This document shows positions 39,079-47,781 of a DNA stretch of 64,000 nt, in pieces (positions within the stretch are counted from its first letter, which is position 1; every line of letters begins with the position of its first letter). The stretch lies in NCBI GenBank assembly GCA_016191425.1, contig JACPOR010000032.1:1-64000 (forward strand), given 5' to 3'. Both the position numbers and the translations under genes were made by a program. Source of the DNA: Chloroflexota bacterium (GTDB lineage Bacteria > Chloroflexota > Limnocylindria > Limnocylindrales > CSP1-4). The notes beneath the pieces are model-generated. The model was not told the DNA's origin, did not search any database, and saw only the letters and a program-made list of their open reading frames with translations.

Positions 39079-39279
39079 ATGCAGAACGAGGTCCGCAGCC
39101 TTCGCGAGGCAATGGGATTGAGCCAGGGCGACCTCGCGACGAAGTTGTCCGTCTCCCGACAAACCGTCAACGCGATCGAGACCGGCCGGTACCTGCCCTC
39201 GCTGCCCCTGGCGTTTGCCATTGGACGGTTCTTCCGCCGGCCGGTCGAGGAGGTCTTTCATGACGACAGGCATTCGTAG
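39079..39279 (+). CDS. XRE-family small DNA-binding regulator
   Basis: 66 residues, almost entirely a Cro/C1-type helix-turn-helix (LREAMGLSQGDLATKLSVSR, QTVNAIETGRYLPSLPLAFA). This type of one-domain regulator usually controls the membrane protein encoded next to it. The downstream gene starts inside its last codons (39260), so the pair is coupled. Likely represses its own promoter, which lies directly upstream and overlaps the first codon. Confidence 0.9.
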   Translation: MQNEVRSLREAMGLSQGDLATKLSVSRQTVNAIETGRYLPSLPLAFAIGRFFRRPVEEVFHDDRHS

Positions 39280-39649
39280 GAGTCCGGTCCTGCTGGTCGG
39301 GATCTTGATCGGCTTGGCCCTTGGCGCCACCGAGCTTGCCACCGGCGAGCCAAATTCGCGCGCGGCCCTGTCGACCGCGATTCCAATCGCGTACGCCGTG
39401 CTGGTGACAGTCGTCGGCCGGCGCAGCGAAACCGTCAGCGTCCTTGCGGGACGTCCCGTGGACGAGCGCTGGGAGCATGTCAACCTCGAGGCCAGCGCCT
39501 GGGCGCTCGGCGCGACGGCGATCGTCGTCCTCGTCGCATTCGCCGTCACCGAGGTCACGCAGGGCGACTGGACGCCCTACGCGTTCACGGGCGCTGTGAT
39601 CGCGGCCAACAATATCGGTGCGCTGGCGATCATCCGCATCAAGGGCTGA
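39260..39649 (+). CDS. Small integral membrane protein (DUF2178-like)
   Basis: 129 residues with four predicted membrane segments: VLLVGILIGLALGATEL, TAIPIAYAVLVTVV, ALGATAIVVLVAFAV and AFTGAVIAANNIGALAII. The loop RPVDERWEHVNLEASAW recalls the DUF2178 family that is regularly paired with XRE regulators. The ATG at 39260 overlaps the regulator gene by 20 bases. Function unknown. Confidence 0.8.
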   Translation: MTTGIRRSPVLLVGILIGLALGATELATGEPNSRAALSTAIPIAYAVLVTVVGRRSETVSVLAGRPVDERWEHVNLEASAWALGATAIVVLVAFAVTEVTQGDWTPYAFTGAVIAANNIGALAIIRIKG

Positions 39650-39823
39650 CCTCACGCTGGTTCCCGGCTCGGTCAATGGGCCGGAGTACGCCTACCTCTC
39701 GTTCCAAGGTTCGTATGCCCCCGATCCGCATCGCTGCAACTCCACTCCAGGCGTAGGCCGGACAAGCGGCTCGTGTCGGATGACCTGGACCGGTTCCGCC
39801 TCTCGGGGTAGCGAAAGTTCTGG

Positions 39824-39852
39824 TCGACAAGACGCTAACTCACTGCCATAAT
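39824..39852 (+). promoter_or_regulatory. Promoter of a leaderless Nudix-regulator mRNA
   Basis: TCGACA at 39824-39829 (5 of 6 matches to TTGACA) and CATAAT at 39847-39852 (5 of 6 to TATAAT) have a 17-base spacer. The ATG at 39859 follows the -10 box by 6 bases, so the transcript probably starts at the AUG. ACTG-N8-CAGT, an inverted repeat, overlaps the -10 and could be the regulator's own operator. Confidence 0.6.
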
Positions 39853-39858
39853 ACAGTC

Positions 39859-40632
39859 ATGGAGACAAGAACCGGCCCAACCAGCTCATCGGCCGTCCCT
39901 TCCAGCTACGATCCCTCGCGATTCCCGGCCTTCGCCGTCACGGTCGACATCGTGATCCTGACGATGTCGGGGAGCACGCTCAACGTGCTCCTCGTGCGTC
40001 GCGGGGAGGCGCCGTTCCAGGGCATGTGGGCGATCCCGGGCGGGTTCAAGCGCCCCACCGAGACCCTGGACGAAGCGGCGAGGCGCGAGCTGTCCGAGGA
40101 GACCGGCGTCGACGCAGCCAGTCTCCTGAGTCAGTTCGGGGCGTACGGCGATCCCGGCCGTGATCCCCGGATGAGTGTCGTGACCGTTGCCTATCTTGCG
40201 GTCCTTCGCGACGTGGGTGAACTCGTCGCCGGCACGGATGCAGCGGAAGCGGCGATCGTCCCGGTCGCGGACGTTCTGACGGAACGGCTCGACCTGGCCT
40301 TCGATCACGAGCGGATCGTGCGCGATGCCATCGAGCGGGTCCGCGTCGAACTCGAGATCACCGGCATCGCGACTGCCTTTGTCGGCACGGCCTTCACGCT
40401 CGCCGAGCTGCGCGCCGTCTACGAGGCGATCTGGGGCGTGCAGCTGGATGCGGCGAACTTCCGAAGGAGCGTCGTCGCTGACGAGGGCTGGGTGATCCCG
40501 ACCGGGCGCCGAACTCGACCCGGCGCGGCCGGCGGCCGGCCCGCCGAATTATTCCGGGCCGGCCGGGCATGGAGCCGCGGCGGACCGGTCCATCGCGTGG
40601 CACGACCAGGTGGGAGGGACCGGAACCGATGA
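39859..40632 (+). CDS. Nudix-domain/winged-helix regulator (NrtR-like)
   Basis: 257 residues. A Nudix hydrolase domain comes first, with the box GFKRPTETLDEAARRELSEE-TG. A winged-helix domain follows at about residues 165-225 (FTLAELRAVYEAIWGVQLDA, ANFRRSVVADEGWV). This two-domain order is that of NrtR repressors, which sense ADP-ribose and control NAD metabolism. The last 35 residues are Arg/Gly-rich and probably disordered. ATG start at 39859 without a ribosome-binding site. The next gene overlaps by ATGA. Confidence 0.85.
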   Translation: METRTGPTSSSAVPSSYDPSRFPAFAVTVDIVILTMSGSTLNVLLVRRGEAPFQGMWAIPGGFKRPTETLDEAARRELSEETGVDAASLLSQFGAYGDPGRDPRMSVVTVAYLAVLRDVGELVAGTDAAEAAIVPVADVLTERLDLAFDHERIVRDAIERVRVELEITGIATAFVGTAFTLAELRAVYEAIWGVQLDAANFRRSVVADEGWVIPTGRRTRPGAAGGRPAELFRAGRAWSRGGPVHRVARPGGRDRNR

Positions 40633-41606
40633 GAGCCGTTGTCCAGGATCGGTACGGGCCGCCTTCCGTGCTCCGCATCGCGGAAGTCGAGCGACCGAGG
40701 CCAAAGGACGACCAGGTCCTGATCCACGTTCGCGCGTCCACCGTCTCCCAGACGGACGCTCACGGTCGTGCCGCGAACCCGTTCTTCTGGCGCCTCTTCG
40801 CGGGCCTTCGCCGGCCGAGATGGCAATCGCTCGGGGTCGAGCTGGCAGGCGAAGTGGAGGCCGCCGGCTCGGCCGTCACGAAGTTCAAGGTCGGTGACCG
40901 CGTCTTCGGGCAACCGCCCGGATTCGGCGCGCATGCGGAGTACATCTGCGTCTCGGAGCGGGCACCGATCGCCCTGATGCCGGCCGGGATGCGATTCGAG
41001 GAAGCCGCGGCCGTCTGTGACGGTGCGTTCCAGGCGCTGTCAGCCCTCCGTGTGGCGGAGGTCGGGGAGGGCCGGCGGATCGTCGTCTACGGCGCTTCCG
41101 GATCGCTCGGTACCTCGGCCGTGCAGCTCGCAAAGCATTTCGGCGCGGACGTCATCGGCGTCTGCAACACGAAGAATGTCGAGCTCGTGCGTTCGCTTGG
41201 GGCCGATGAGGTCGTCGACTACCTCAACGAGGACTTTACGAAGCTCGGGCAGTCGTACGACGCGATCATCGACGCCGTCGGCAAGTACGCGTTCCTTCGC
41301 GGTCGGCGATCGCTCCGGCCGGGTGGGATCTTCGTGGCGACCGACTTCGGGCGGTCGATGATCGAGACCATCGTCGTCCTCATCGCCAGCCGGTGGATCG
41401 GCTCGCGGCGGATGCGGTTCGCGACGGGAGGTCGGAGCCAGCAGGATGCCGAATTCATGCGCCAGCTCATTGAGGCCGGCGAGTACCGGCCCGTCATCGA
41501 TCGCACCTACCCGCTGGACCAGGTCGCCGAGGCGCACGCGTACGTGGAGACCTGGCAGAAGGCAGGCAACGTCGTGCTGCTGGTGAGCGGGGAAGCGGAG
41601 GCCTGA
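40629..41606 (+). CDS. NAD(P)-dependent oxidoreductase of the MDR superfamily
   Basis: 325 residues. Medium-chain dehydrogenase/reductase with the N-terminal GroES-like domain (HVRASTVSQTDAHGR ... GVELAGEVEAAGSAVTKFKV) and a Rossmann domain with IVVYGASGSLGTSAVQLAKH. The catalytic-zinc cysteines are missing, so it belongs to the zinc-free quinone-oxidoreductase-like branch. Start overlaps the stop of the NrtR-like gene, which suggests that the regulator controls it in response to a nucleotide signal. Confidence 0.9.
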   Translation: MRAVVQDRYGPPSVLRIAEVERPRPKDDQVLIHVRASTVSQTDAHGRAANPFFWRLFAGLRRPRWQSLGVELAGEVEAAGSAVTKFKVGDRVFGQPPGFGAHAEYICVSERAPIALMPAGMRFEEAAAVCDGAFQALSALRVAEVGEGRRIVVYGASGSLGTSAVQLAKHFGADVIGVCNTKNVELVRSLGADEVVDYLNEDFTKLGQSYDAIIDAVGKYAFLRGRRSLRPGGIFVATDFGRSMIETIVVLIASRWIGSRRMRFATGGRSQQDAEFMRQLIEAGEYRPVIDRTYPLDQVAEAHAYVETWQKAGNVVLLVSGEAEA

Positions 41607-41754
41607 GAACGGCCGGAGCCATCCCGTCGGGCCACGGGCGACCCGGCCCCCGGCCCGGAAGAAGCGTGCCGTCGCTCGAGTCGTGCCGGCAACGCCCGAG
41701 ATCACCCCAAACGGGGTCTGTCCTTGGGACCGGCTGAGCCGGACGGGTCGAGGT

Positions 41755-42252
41755 CTACTCCGTTATCCCACAGAGGTGTGACGTACGAGTGGTCAATGGC
41801 CCCGCACCGACCGGAACGATGAACGTGGCGTACGCCGTGGCGTCTATCGTCGCGCTCTCGTTCTTGACCAGGATGCTTTCGTCCGGGCCTGCCTCGAAGA
41901 ACGATTGACCCTGTGAATACGTAGTCTTGACGCAGTTCTCGTCCCAGACTGCCAACGTCCCGGTCCTGATCACGACGAAGACCGGACCGGGGTGATTGTG
42001 CCAGCCGCTGCTGGCGCCATTCGTCGTGGACGTCGCTTTCGCAAACGTCACTTCCGCCGTGACGACATCTACGGGATTCTTCGTCTGCACCTTGATGCCG
42101 TCGCCGTTGTATTTAACCTCGCGGGTGAGCGTGCCGCGCTGACTGAGTGTGATGACATTTGTGGGGTTCGGAGTATGCGTTGCCAGCACGGTCCCGACGA
42201 CCGCGAGCGACGCGAACAGCGCGAGCAGCACCACCACCCAAGACCTTTTCAT
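41755..42252 (-). CDS. Secreted cupin-like protein
   Basis: 165 residues. Sec signal peptide (KRSWVVVLLALFASLAVVGT, cleaved near ATH). The rest is one cupin-type barrel: SSGWHNHPGPVFVVIRTGTL holds the HxH metal site, and EAGPDESILVKNES lies opposite. Two Cys, near residues 110 and 160, could form a disulfide. GGGAGGGG precedes the ATG at 42252. Its exported location sets it apart from the other cupins in the window; substrate unknown. Confidence 0.75.
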   Translation of the reverse strand: MKRSWVVVLLALFASLAVVGTVLATHTPNPTNVITLSQRGTLTREVKYNGDGIKVQTKNPVDVVTAEVTFAKATSTTNGASSGWHNHPGPVFVVIRTGTLAVWDENCVKTTYSQGQSFFEAGPDESILVKNESATIDATAYATFIVPVGAGPLTTRTSHLCGITE

Positions 42253-42423
42253 GAGGCCCCTCCCTTGTCCCCGGGCATGCCGGGACACGGGCAGGTCGGT
42301 CTCGTCAGTGGCTCGGCGCGATCGGGACGTCCGCTGCAAGATCGCGCGTCTCAGCCCCCCGCCGTCGCGCGAATCTGCGGCCTCTCCTCGACTTTGTCAA
42401 CGAGGAATCTCGTGCGTGTTTGA
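42253..42423. other. Gap between secreted cupin gene and transposase debris
   Basis: No gene seen. A direct repeat AGGAATCTCGTGCG / AGGAATCTTGTGCG occurs at about 42401 and 42430, near where the IS630 fragment ends; it might mark the edge of the old insertion. Confidence 0.35.
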
Positions 42424-42745
42424 TGCGCTGAGGAATCTTGTGCGCCATCTCAAGAATGGCGCGAAAACGGCCGACCGTGGCCAGGATCGCCTCGAGGGAG
42501 GCCGTCCAGAAGCATGGATTGGCGGTTCGCGTTGTGGAGCGCGACGTAGCGCCGATCACCGAGACGAGGTCGGGCACGATGTCGAAGACGCCGAGGCCGC
42601 TCGGTGGCCCGCCCGCGGAGCCGGCGCTCAACGAGGTTCAGCCAGGACGGGCTCGTCGGTGGGAAATGCATTTGAATCCGGGCGAGGGCGGAGGTGGGCA
42701 CGGCGCGCGAGCCACTTCAGCGCGTCCGGATGCGTGCCCGAACGC
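42424..42745 (-). pseudogene. IS630-type transposase remnant (C-terminal part, several frameshifts)
   Basis: Pieces of the IS630 DDE transposase end appear in order but in three frames. THPDALKWLARRA is at about 42735-42697, then RIQMHFPPTSPSWLNLVE at 42680-42626 (the hallmark HFTPTSxSWLNxVE, which holds the last acidic catalytic residue). VFDIVPDLVSVIGA follows, then YVALHNAN and TANPCFWTASLEAILA. The N-terminal two thirds are missing. This is an old, dead insertion sequence beside the restriction-modification genes. Confidence 0.7.
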
Positions 42746-42787
42746 GAGCGCAATACCGCCGCCGCGTTCCCGGTAGCCGCGGGCCGA

Positions 42788-43492
42788 TCATCGTCGCTCG
42801 TAGGCCCGCAGGAGCCTGATGAGCATCGCCGCATAATCGTCCTGGACGTGTCTGGGTCGGTACCACTCGAAAGCGAACGGCTCGGTGTTTGTGGCCCGAA
42901 AGGGAAGGATCAAGAACTCGCTGAAGCAGGGCTCTGCGACCTCGCGGAGTCGTCGCTCGGCCTCGGGGGCTTCCTGCGCCGGGTGAGGTCCGTACTTCCC
43001 AGTCGGGTATTCGCGTTCGCCCTCGTACGAGACGTACTCCTCGGCCATGTTCAAGCCGACGATTCCGACCGCGAGCGCATCAGGGCTCTTCTTCTTGAAG
43101 TGTCCCGCCTGCCCGCACAGGTCGCTCGTGACTCGGTCGATCTGTTTGATCATCGCCTTGGCGAGGATCTTGACTTCGGCCCCGATGTCGACCTCGGCCG
43201 TCGGCGCGACTGGAATGCTGTGTCCAGGAAACGAGCGCGGACTATGGCCTGGAACGATCGGGCCGAAAGATCCATCACCTCGTCGTGCCCTGAGGCCGGG
43301 GCTGATCCCTTTTGGGTTCAGCGCGATACGTCCCGCATCGACATCGGATCGAAGGCGACTGCGGAGATCCAGTTCATACAGATCGTCGAACAGGTAGTCG
43401 GCGATCCGGTTGCCGAGTTGCGAGTTGCGGTGCAGATACGGACCGACCTGGAAGGTCCGCTCGAACTGGGCGAGGAGCTTGAAATCCGTCAA
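42788..43492 (-). CDS. Probable type II restriction endonuclease
   Basis: 234 residues. A PD-(D/E)xK-like catalytic site is seen as E100-V-D102 ... E106-V-K108 (AEVDIGAEVKILAKAMIKQI), the usual spacing for the metal-binding acid and Lys of restriction enzymes. It directly follows a DNA methyltransferase gene on the same strand, 21 bases apart, the normal layout of a type II system. A TTG start at 43492 is used. The open frame is intact, but the partner methyltransferase is broken. Recognition site cannot be predicted. Assignment rests on motif plus context. Confidence 0.6.
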   Translation of the reverse strand: MTDFKLLAQFERTFQVGPYLHRNSQLGNRIADYLFDDLYELDLRSRLRSDVDAGRIALNPKGISPGLRARRGDGSFGPIVPGHSPRSFPGHSIPVAPTAEVDIGAEVKILAKAMIKQIDRVTSDLCGQAGHFKKKSPDALAVGIVGLNMAEEYVSYEGEREYPTGKYGPHPAQEAPEAERRLREVAEPCFSEFLILPFRATNTEPFAFEWYRPRHVQDDYAAMLIRLLRAYERR

Positions 43493-43513
43493 CCGTCAAC
43501 CCGCCATTTCTGC

Positions 43514-44298
43514 TCATGCCGCCTCGATCGCCGCCTTCGGGAGGTCGCGAACCTCAAGCGTCGCGGATCCGGGAAGTCTGCTCCGTAGTCGATCCGCTGA
43601 CTGAGCCAGATACTTGGGGTCAATCTCGACGCCGATGCTGTTCCGTCCGTGGACGGCAGCGGCCAGGCTTGTCGTCCCCGTCCCGACGAACGGATCGAGG
43701 ATCGTATCGCCCGCGAAGCTGAACATGCGGACCAAGCGGCTGGCGAGTTCGAACGGGAACGGCGCCGGATGATCGCGGGTCGAGGCCCCGGTTACCCCCG
43801 TCCAGACCTGCTGGAACCATTTCTTGTGGTTCGCTGCGGAGATGAGGCTCAGGATCCGGGTATCCGTCGACGGGCTCCGATAACCACCGGGCTTCCGGAG
43901 GAGCAGCAGGTACTCGATGTCGTTCTTGATGATGGCGTTGGGTTCGTAGGGCTTGCCGAGGAAGCCGGCTCCGTTGCCACTCGCCTCGAAGACCGCGTTC
44001 GAGATCTTGTGCCAGATGATCGGTGCGAGCCCGTCAAATCCGAGCTGGCGGCAGTGGTCGGAGATCGTGGAGTGCAGGGCGATTACGGTGTGGCGACCAT
44101 GGTTCTGGCGACCGGGATGGCGGAGAGGTCGCGGGCATCGCCCAGCAACAAGCGATGCGCGGTCGAGACCTCCCCGAGGACCCGCTCGACGACGGCCGTG
44201 AACTTCGGATCGCGGGCCAACCGCGGCAGGTCGGTCTGCAGATCGGTAATGTGGCCGGCCTCGGCCAGAGCGAGACCGGCGGCTTCCGCGATATCCAT
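43514..44298 (-). pseudogene. DNA methyltransferase with internal deletion and frameshift
   Basis: Starts at an ATG at 44298 after GAGGT (MDIAEAAGLALAEAGHITDL) and runs in frame to HRLLLGDARDLSAIP, where motif IV (SPPY) should follow within 15 residues. Instead the frame changes near 44105. The continuation GRHTVIALHSTISDHCRQLG, APIIWHKISNAVFEASG, KPYEPNAIIKNDIEYLLLLR, TRDHPAPFPFELASRLVRMF and the motif I segment DTILDPFVGTGTTSLAAA is complete to the stop at 43514. By comparison with the N4/N6-methyltransferase layout, about 70-80 residues including the catalytic motif are missing. The enzyme cannot be active as shown. Confidence 0.75.
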
Positions 44299-44327
44299 TT
44301 TCGTTACCTCGATCCGGTCTGGATCGT

Positions 44328-47279
44328 TCAGCTGCAGCCGCTCGTGGAACCGCAGTTGAGGCACTTGTAGCAGCTGCCGTTGCGGACCATGATCGCGCCG
44401 CAGTCCATGCAGGAGGGGGCGTCGCCCTGGGTGGCGAAGGCGACCTTCACGTTCCCGAGCGCGAGCGTGATCCCGCTGCCCCCGTTCCCGTTGCCGCTCC
44501 TCCCATTGCCATTCGCCGCATGCCCATTCGCCTGCCCATTGGTGGCAATCACCGCCAGGTCGGCAACCTTCCCAGCCTCCGCCGCAACCTCGCCGGTCGC
44601 GGTGGCGCTGGCATTGGGCGGAGTGTCCTCGGCGGCCTCTCGGCCGGAGGGAGATCCAGATTGCGGTAGATCGGCTGAGGAGCCGGCCGCCGCCGACGGT
44701 GCCGGCATCCCGGCCGCGAGCTTGTCGAGCGGAGCGGGACCCGCGCCGGCGAGCAGGCCGGGAGCCCCGCCACTGCCGTAGGCCGGAGCCGGATCCCCGT
44801 ACGAGCTCCGATCGATGAGCCCCAGGTTGGCCTTGTCGTCATCGGAGAGGAACCGGCTCCCGAGCCATCGGAAGATGTAATCCACCAGCGACTTGGCAAT
44901 CGGGATCTCGCTGTTGCCCGTGAACCCACTCGGCTCGAACCGGACGTGGGCAAACTTGTTCACCAGGTCCTTGAGCGGCACGCCGTACTGGAGGGCGACG
45001 CTGACGGTGGTCGCGAAGGTGTCCATCAACCCCGAGACCGTGGACCCCTCCTTGGCCATCTTCAGGAAGATCTCGCCGGGCTGACCATCGGGGTACAAGC
45101 CAACCGTGATGTAGCCCTCGTGGCCACCGATGTCGAAGCGATGGGTCACGGCGCTGCGCTCGGCCGGGAGCCGGCGACGGTGCGGCTTGACCGCCTCCGC
45201 CTGGGCGATCGCGAGCTGCTTCTTCAGCTGCTCGACCACGGCCGAGTCGGCGGTCTCGGCGACGTCGCCGTCCTTCTTCTTGCCGGTGCTGAGCGGCTGG
45301 GATCGCTTGCTGTTGTCCCGGTAGATCGCGATGGCCTTGAGGCCCCGCTTCCAGCCCTCGAGGTAGACCTGCTCGATCTCCTCGGCCGTGGCGGCCTCGG
45401 GCATGTTCACGGTCTTGCTGATGGCGCCGGAAAGGAACGGCTGGATGGCGCCCATCATCCGGACGTGGCCCATGTAGTGAATGGATCGCACGCCGTTCTG
45501 GGGCTTGAACGCGCAGTCGAAGACCGGCAGGTGCTCGGGCTTGAGGTTGGGTGCGCCCTCGATCGTCTCGTGCTCGTTGAGGTAGGCGACGATGCCCTCG
45601 ACGTCGTCGGGGCTGTAGCCGAGCTTGCGGAGGGCGGCCGGGACCGTCTGGTTGACGATCTTGATGAAGCCCTCGCCCACGAGCTTCTTGTACTTGATGA
45701 GCGCGATGTCCGGCTCCACGCCGGTGGTATCGCAATCCATCATGAAGGCGATGGTGCCCGTTGGGGCGAGCAGGCTGATCTGCGCGTTTCGATAGCCATG
45801 CTCCCGGCCGAGCTCGAGGGCCGCATCGGAGATCCGATGGGCCTGCTCGAGCACATCAGCCGGGACACCCTCCGTCGGGATCTTGTAGGCGGCATCCCGG
45901 TGCATCCCCATGACGCGCAGGAACGGGGCCTCGTTCTTCTGGTACTCGACGAATGGCCCGCCGTGGTCGCGGGCGATGACTGCCGACTGGTGGTACGCCT
46001 CGGCCGTCATGATCGAGGTCAGGGCAGCGGCGAAGTTGCGCCCGGCGTCCGAGTCATAGGCCAGGCCACGGGACATCAGCAGCGCACCGAGATTCGCGTA
46101 GCCCAGGCCGAGCGGCCGGAACTTGTGCGAGTTCTCCTCGATGCGGGGCGTCGGGTACCCCGCATTGTCGACGAGGATCTCCTGGGCCGTGATCGTGACC
46201 CGGCAGGCGTACTTGTAGTCCTCGACGTTGAACTCGCCGTCCGCGTCGACGAACTTCATGAGGTTGACTGAGGCGAGGTTGCAGCTCGTGTCATTCAGGA
46301 AGCTGAACTCGCTGCAGGGGTTCGTGGCGTACTGGCGGTCCGAGTTCGAGACCGGGTTCCAGTCGTTGATGGTGGTGTCGTACTGGATGCCGGGATCGCC
46401 GCACAGGTGGGCGGCATCGGCCATGCGGCGGAAGATGTCCCGCGCCTTGTACGTGCCCATCGGGGCCCCGTCGACCACGGCGTGGGTGGTCCACTCACCG
46501 TCGTCGACCACGGCGTTCATGAACTCGTCCGTGACGCGGACGGAGTGGTTGGCGTTCTGGAAGAAGACGCTGCCATAGGCTTCGCCGGTGAAGCTGGGGT
46601 CGTAGCCCTGCTCGATGAGAGCCCAGGCCTTCTTCTCCTCGAGCATCTTGCTGTCGATGAAGTCGAGGATGTCCGGGTGGTCCGCGTCCAGGATGACCAT
46701 CTTCGCGGCTCTCCGGGTCTTGCCGCCCGACTTCACGACACCGGCGAAGGCGTCGTAGCCCTTCATGAAGGAAACGGGGCCCGAAGCCGTGCCGCCGCCG
46801 GTCATCTTCTCGCGGGCCGAGCGGATGGGGGAGAGGTTGCTGCCGGCTCCGCTGCCGAACTTGAAGAGCATGGCCTCGGTCTTGGCGAGGTCCATGATGC
46901 TGCCCATGTTGTCCTGGACCGAGTTGATGAAGCAGGCCGAGCACTGCGGCCTCGGCTCGACGCCCACGTTGAACCAGACCGGCGAGTTGAACGCCATCTT
47001 CTGGTTGACGAGCAGGTGCGTCAGCTCCGACTTGAACGAGGCAAGGTCCTCATCCGTGGCGAAGTAGCGCTGCGTCTCGGCCCAGGCCGCGATGGTGTTG
47101 ACGACGCGGTCGATGAGCTGGCGAACGCTGGACTCCCGCTCGGGCGTGCCGACGTGCCCGCGGAAGTACTTGGAGACGACGACGTTGGTCGCGAGCTGGC
47201 TCCAGGACTTCGGGACCTCGACGTCCTTCTGCTCGAAGACGCTCTTGCCTGATTCGTTGGAGATGCCGGCGGTCCGCAT
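44328..47279 (-). CDS. nrdJ: Adenosylcobalamin-dependent (class II) ribonucleotide reductase
   Basis: 983 residues in one frame. Makes deoxyribonucleotides with coenzyme B12, without oxygen. Seen: KMAFNSPVWFNVGVE, GSGAGSNLSPIRS, the active-site strands NPCSEF and SCNLASVNL, PTGTIAFMMDCDTTGVEPD, and a C-terminal zinc-type tail (CMDCGAIMVRNGSCYKCLNC) that shuttles reducing power. A Gly/Asn/Ala-rich linker precedes the tail. The family N-terminus seems to begin upstream: an ATG at 47364 with GGAGGAGA encodes MARAESAPVPVMSGVNKTVG in another frame, and one extra base near 47300 separates it from this frame. The ATG at 47279 itself has no proper ribosome-binding site. Confidence 0.93.
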   Translation of the reverse strand: MRTAGISNESGKSVFEQKDVEVPKSWSQLATNVVVSKYFRGHVGTPERESSVRQLIDRVVNTIAAWAETQRYFATDEDLASFKSELTHLLVNQKMAFNSPVWFNVGVEPRPQCSACFINSVQDNMGSIMDLAKTEAMLFKFGSGAGSNLSPIRSAREKMTGGGTASGPVSFMKGYDAFAGVVKSGGKTRRAAKMVILDADHPDILDFIDSKMLEEKKAWALIEQGYDPSFTGEAYGSVFFQNANHSVRVTDEFMNAVVDDGEWTTHAVVDGAPMGTYKARDIFRRMADAAHLCGDPGIQYDTTINDWNPVSNSDRQYATNPCSEFSFLNDTSCNLASVNLMKFVDADGEFNVEDYKYACRVTITAQEILVDNAGYPTPRIEENSHKFRPLGLGYANLGALLMSRGLAYDSDAGRNFAAALTSIMTAEAYHQSAVIARDHGGPFVEYQKNEAPFLRVMGMHRDAAYKIPTEGVPADVLEQAHRISDAALELGREHGYRNAQISLLAPTGTIAFMMDCDTTGVEPDIALIKYKKLVGEGFIKIVNQTVPAALRKLGYSPDDVEGIVAYLNEHETIEGAPNLKPEHLPVFDCAFKPQNGVRSIHYMGHVRMMGAIQPFLSGAISKTVNMPEAATAEEIEQVYLEGWKRGLKAIAIYRDNSKRSQPLSTGKKKDGDVAETADSAVVEQLKKQLAIAQAEAVKPHRRRLPAERSAVTHRFDIGGHEGYITVGLYPDGQPGEIFLKMAKEGSTVSGLMDTFATTVSVALQYGVPLKDLVNKFAHVRFEPSGFTGNSEIPIAKSLVDYIFRWLGSRFLSDDDKANLGLIDRSSYGDPAPAYGSGGAPGLLAGAGPAPLDKLAAGMPAPSAAAGSSADLPQSGSPSGREAAEDTPPNASATATGEVAAEAGKVADLAVIATNGQANGHAANGNGRSGNGNGGSGITLALGNVKVAFATQGDAPSCMDCGAIMVRNGSCYKCLNCGSTSGCS

Positions 47280-47744
47280 CTCCCGCCGCGGCGGGCCTTG
47301 CGGTGCCCACGGTCTTGTTCACGCCGGACATCACGGGGACGGGCGCGCTCTCGGCTCGGGCCATGTTCCTGTCTCCTCCATCCCCACCCGCGTAATCTCG
47401 CCGATGGGTACGCCTTCTCCGCTCGGGACGCCGTTCTCGCTGGCGCCGCGGCGGGATCCGCTTCCTCCGGTTCCCTCATCGGGTCCCGTTGCTGCAGTGG
47501 ACCGTCAGGACCGTGGGCGGGTCCGCGACGGCTATCTGCCGACATTCATGAGGGCTTGTCCTCGCGCCGCCGGTGTGCCGCCGCGCGGTGCCGCCGGTAG
47601 CTGCGAACGAACCCCCTGCGTCCGGTCGCGTCGTGGGCCTCTTGATCCGGTTGGGCACCCTTCGGAGACCTGGGTCCTGCGACCCGGGGAGACTCCTTGG
47701 CGACCGAACGTTGGGCTGGACGACGACGATCGAACGACCTGCAA

Positions 47745-47773
47745 ACAGTACGTCGCCGCCATGCGCCGGTCAA
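47745..47773 (-). promoter_or_regulatory. Candidate promoter for nrdJ
   Basis: On the minus strand TTGACC (47773-47768) and TACTGT (47750-47745) are 17 bases apart. Transcription would start near 47738 and run about 370 bases before the nrdJ start region. Confidence 0.5.
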
Positions 47774-47781
47774 GCCCAAAA

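Noticed and set aside
47400-47520. Possible cobalamin riboswitch in the nrdJ leader (GTCCACTGC and GGGAACCGGAGGAA pieces)
   Set aside because: The pieces are in the wrong order and the conserved core of the B12 riboswitch could not be traced. A covariance-model search would settle it.
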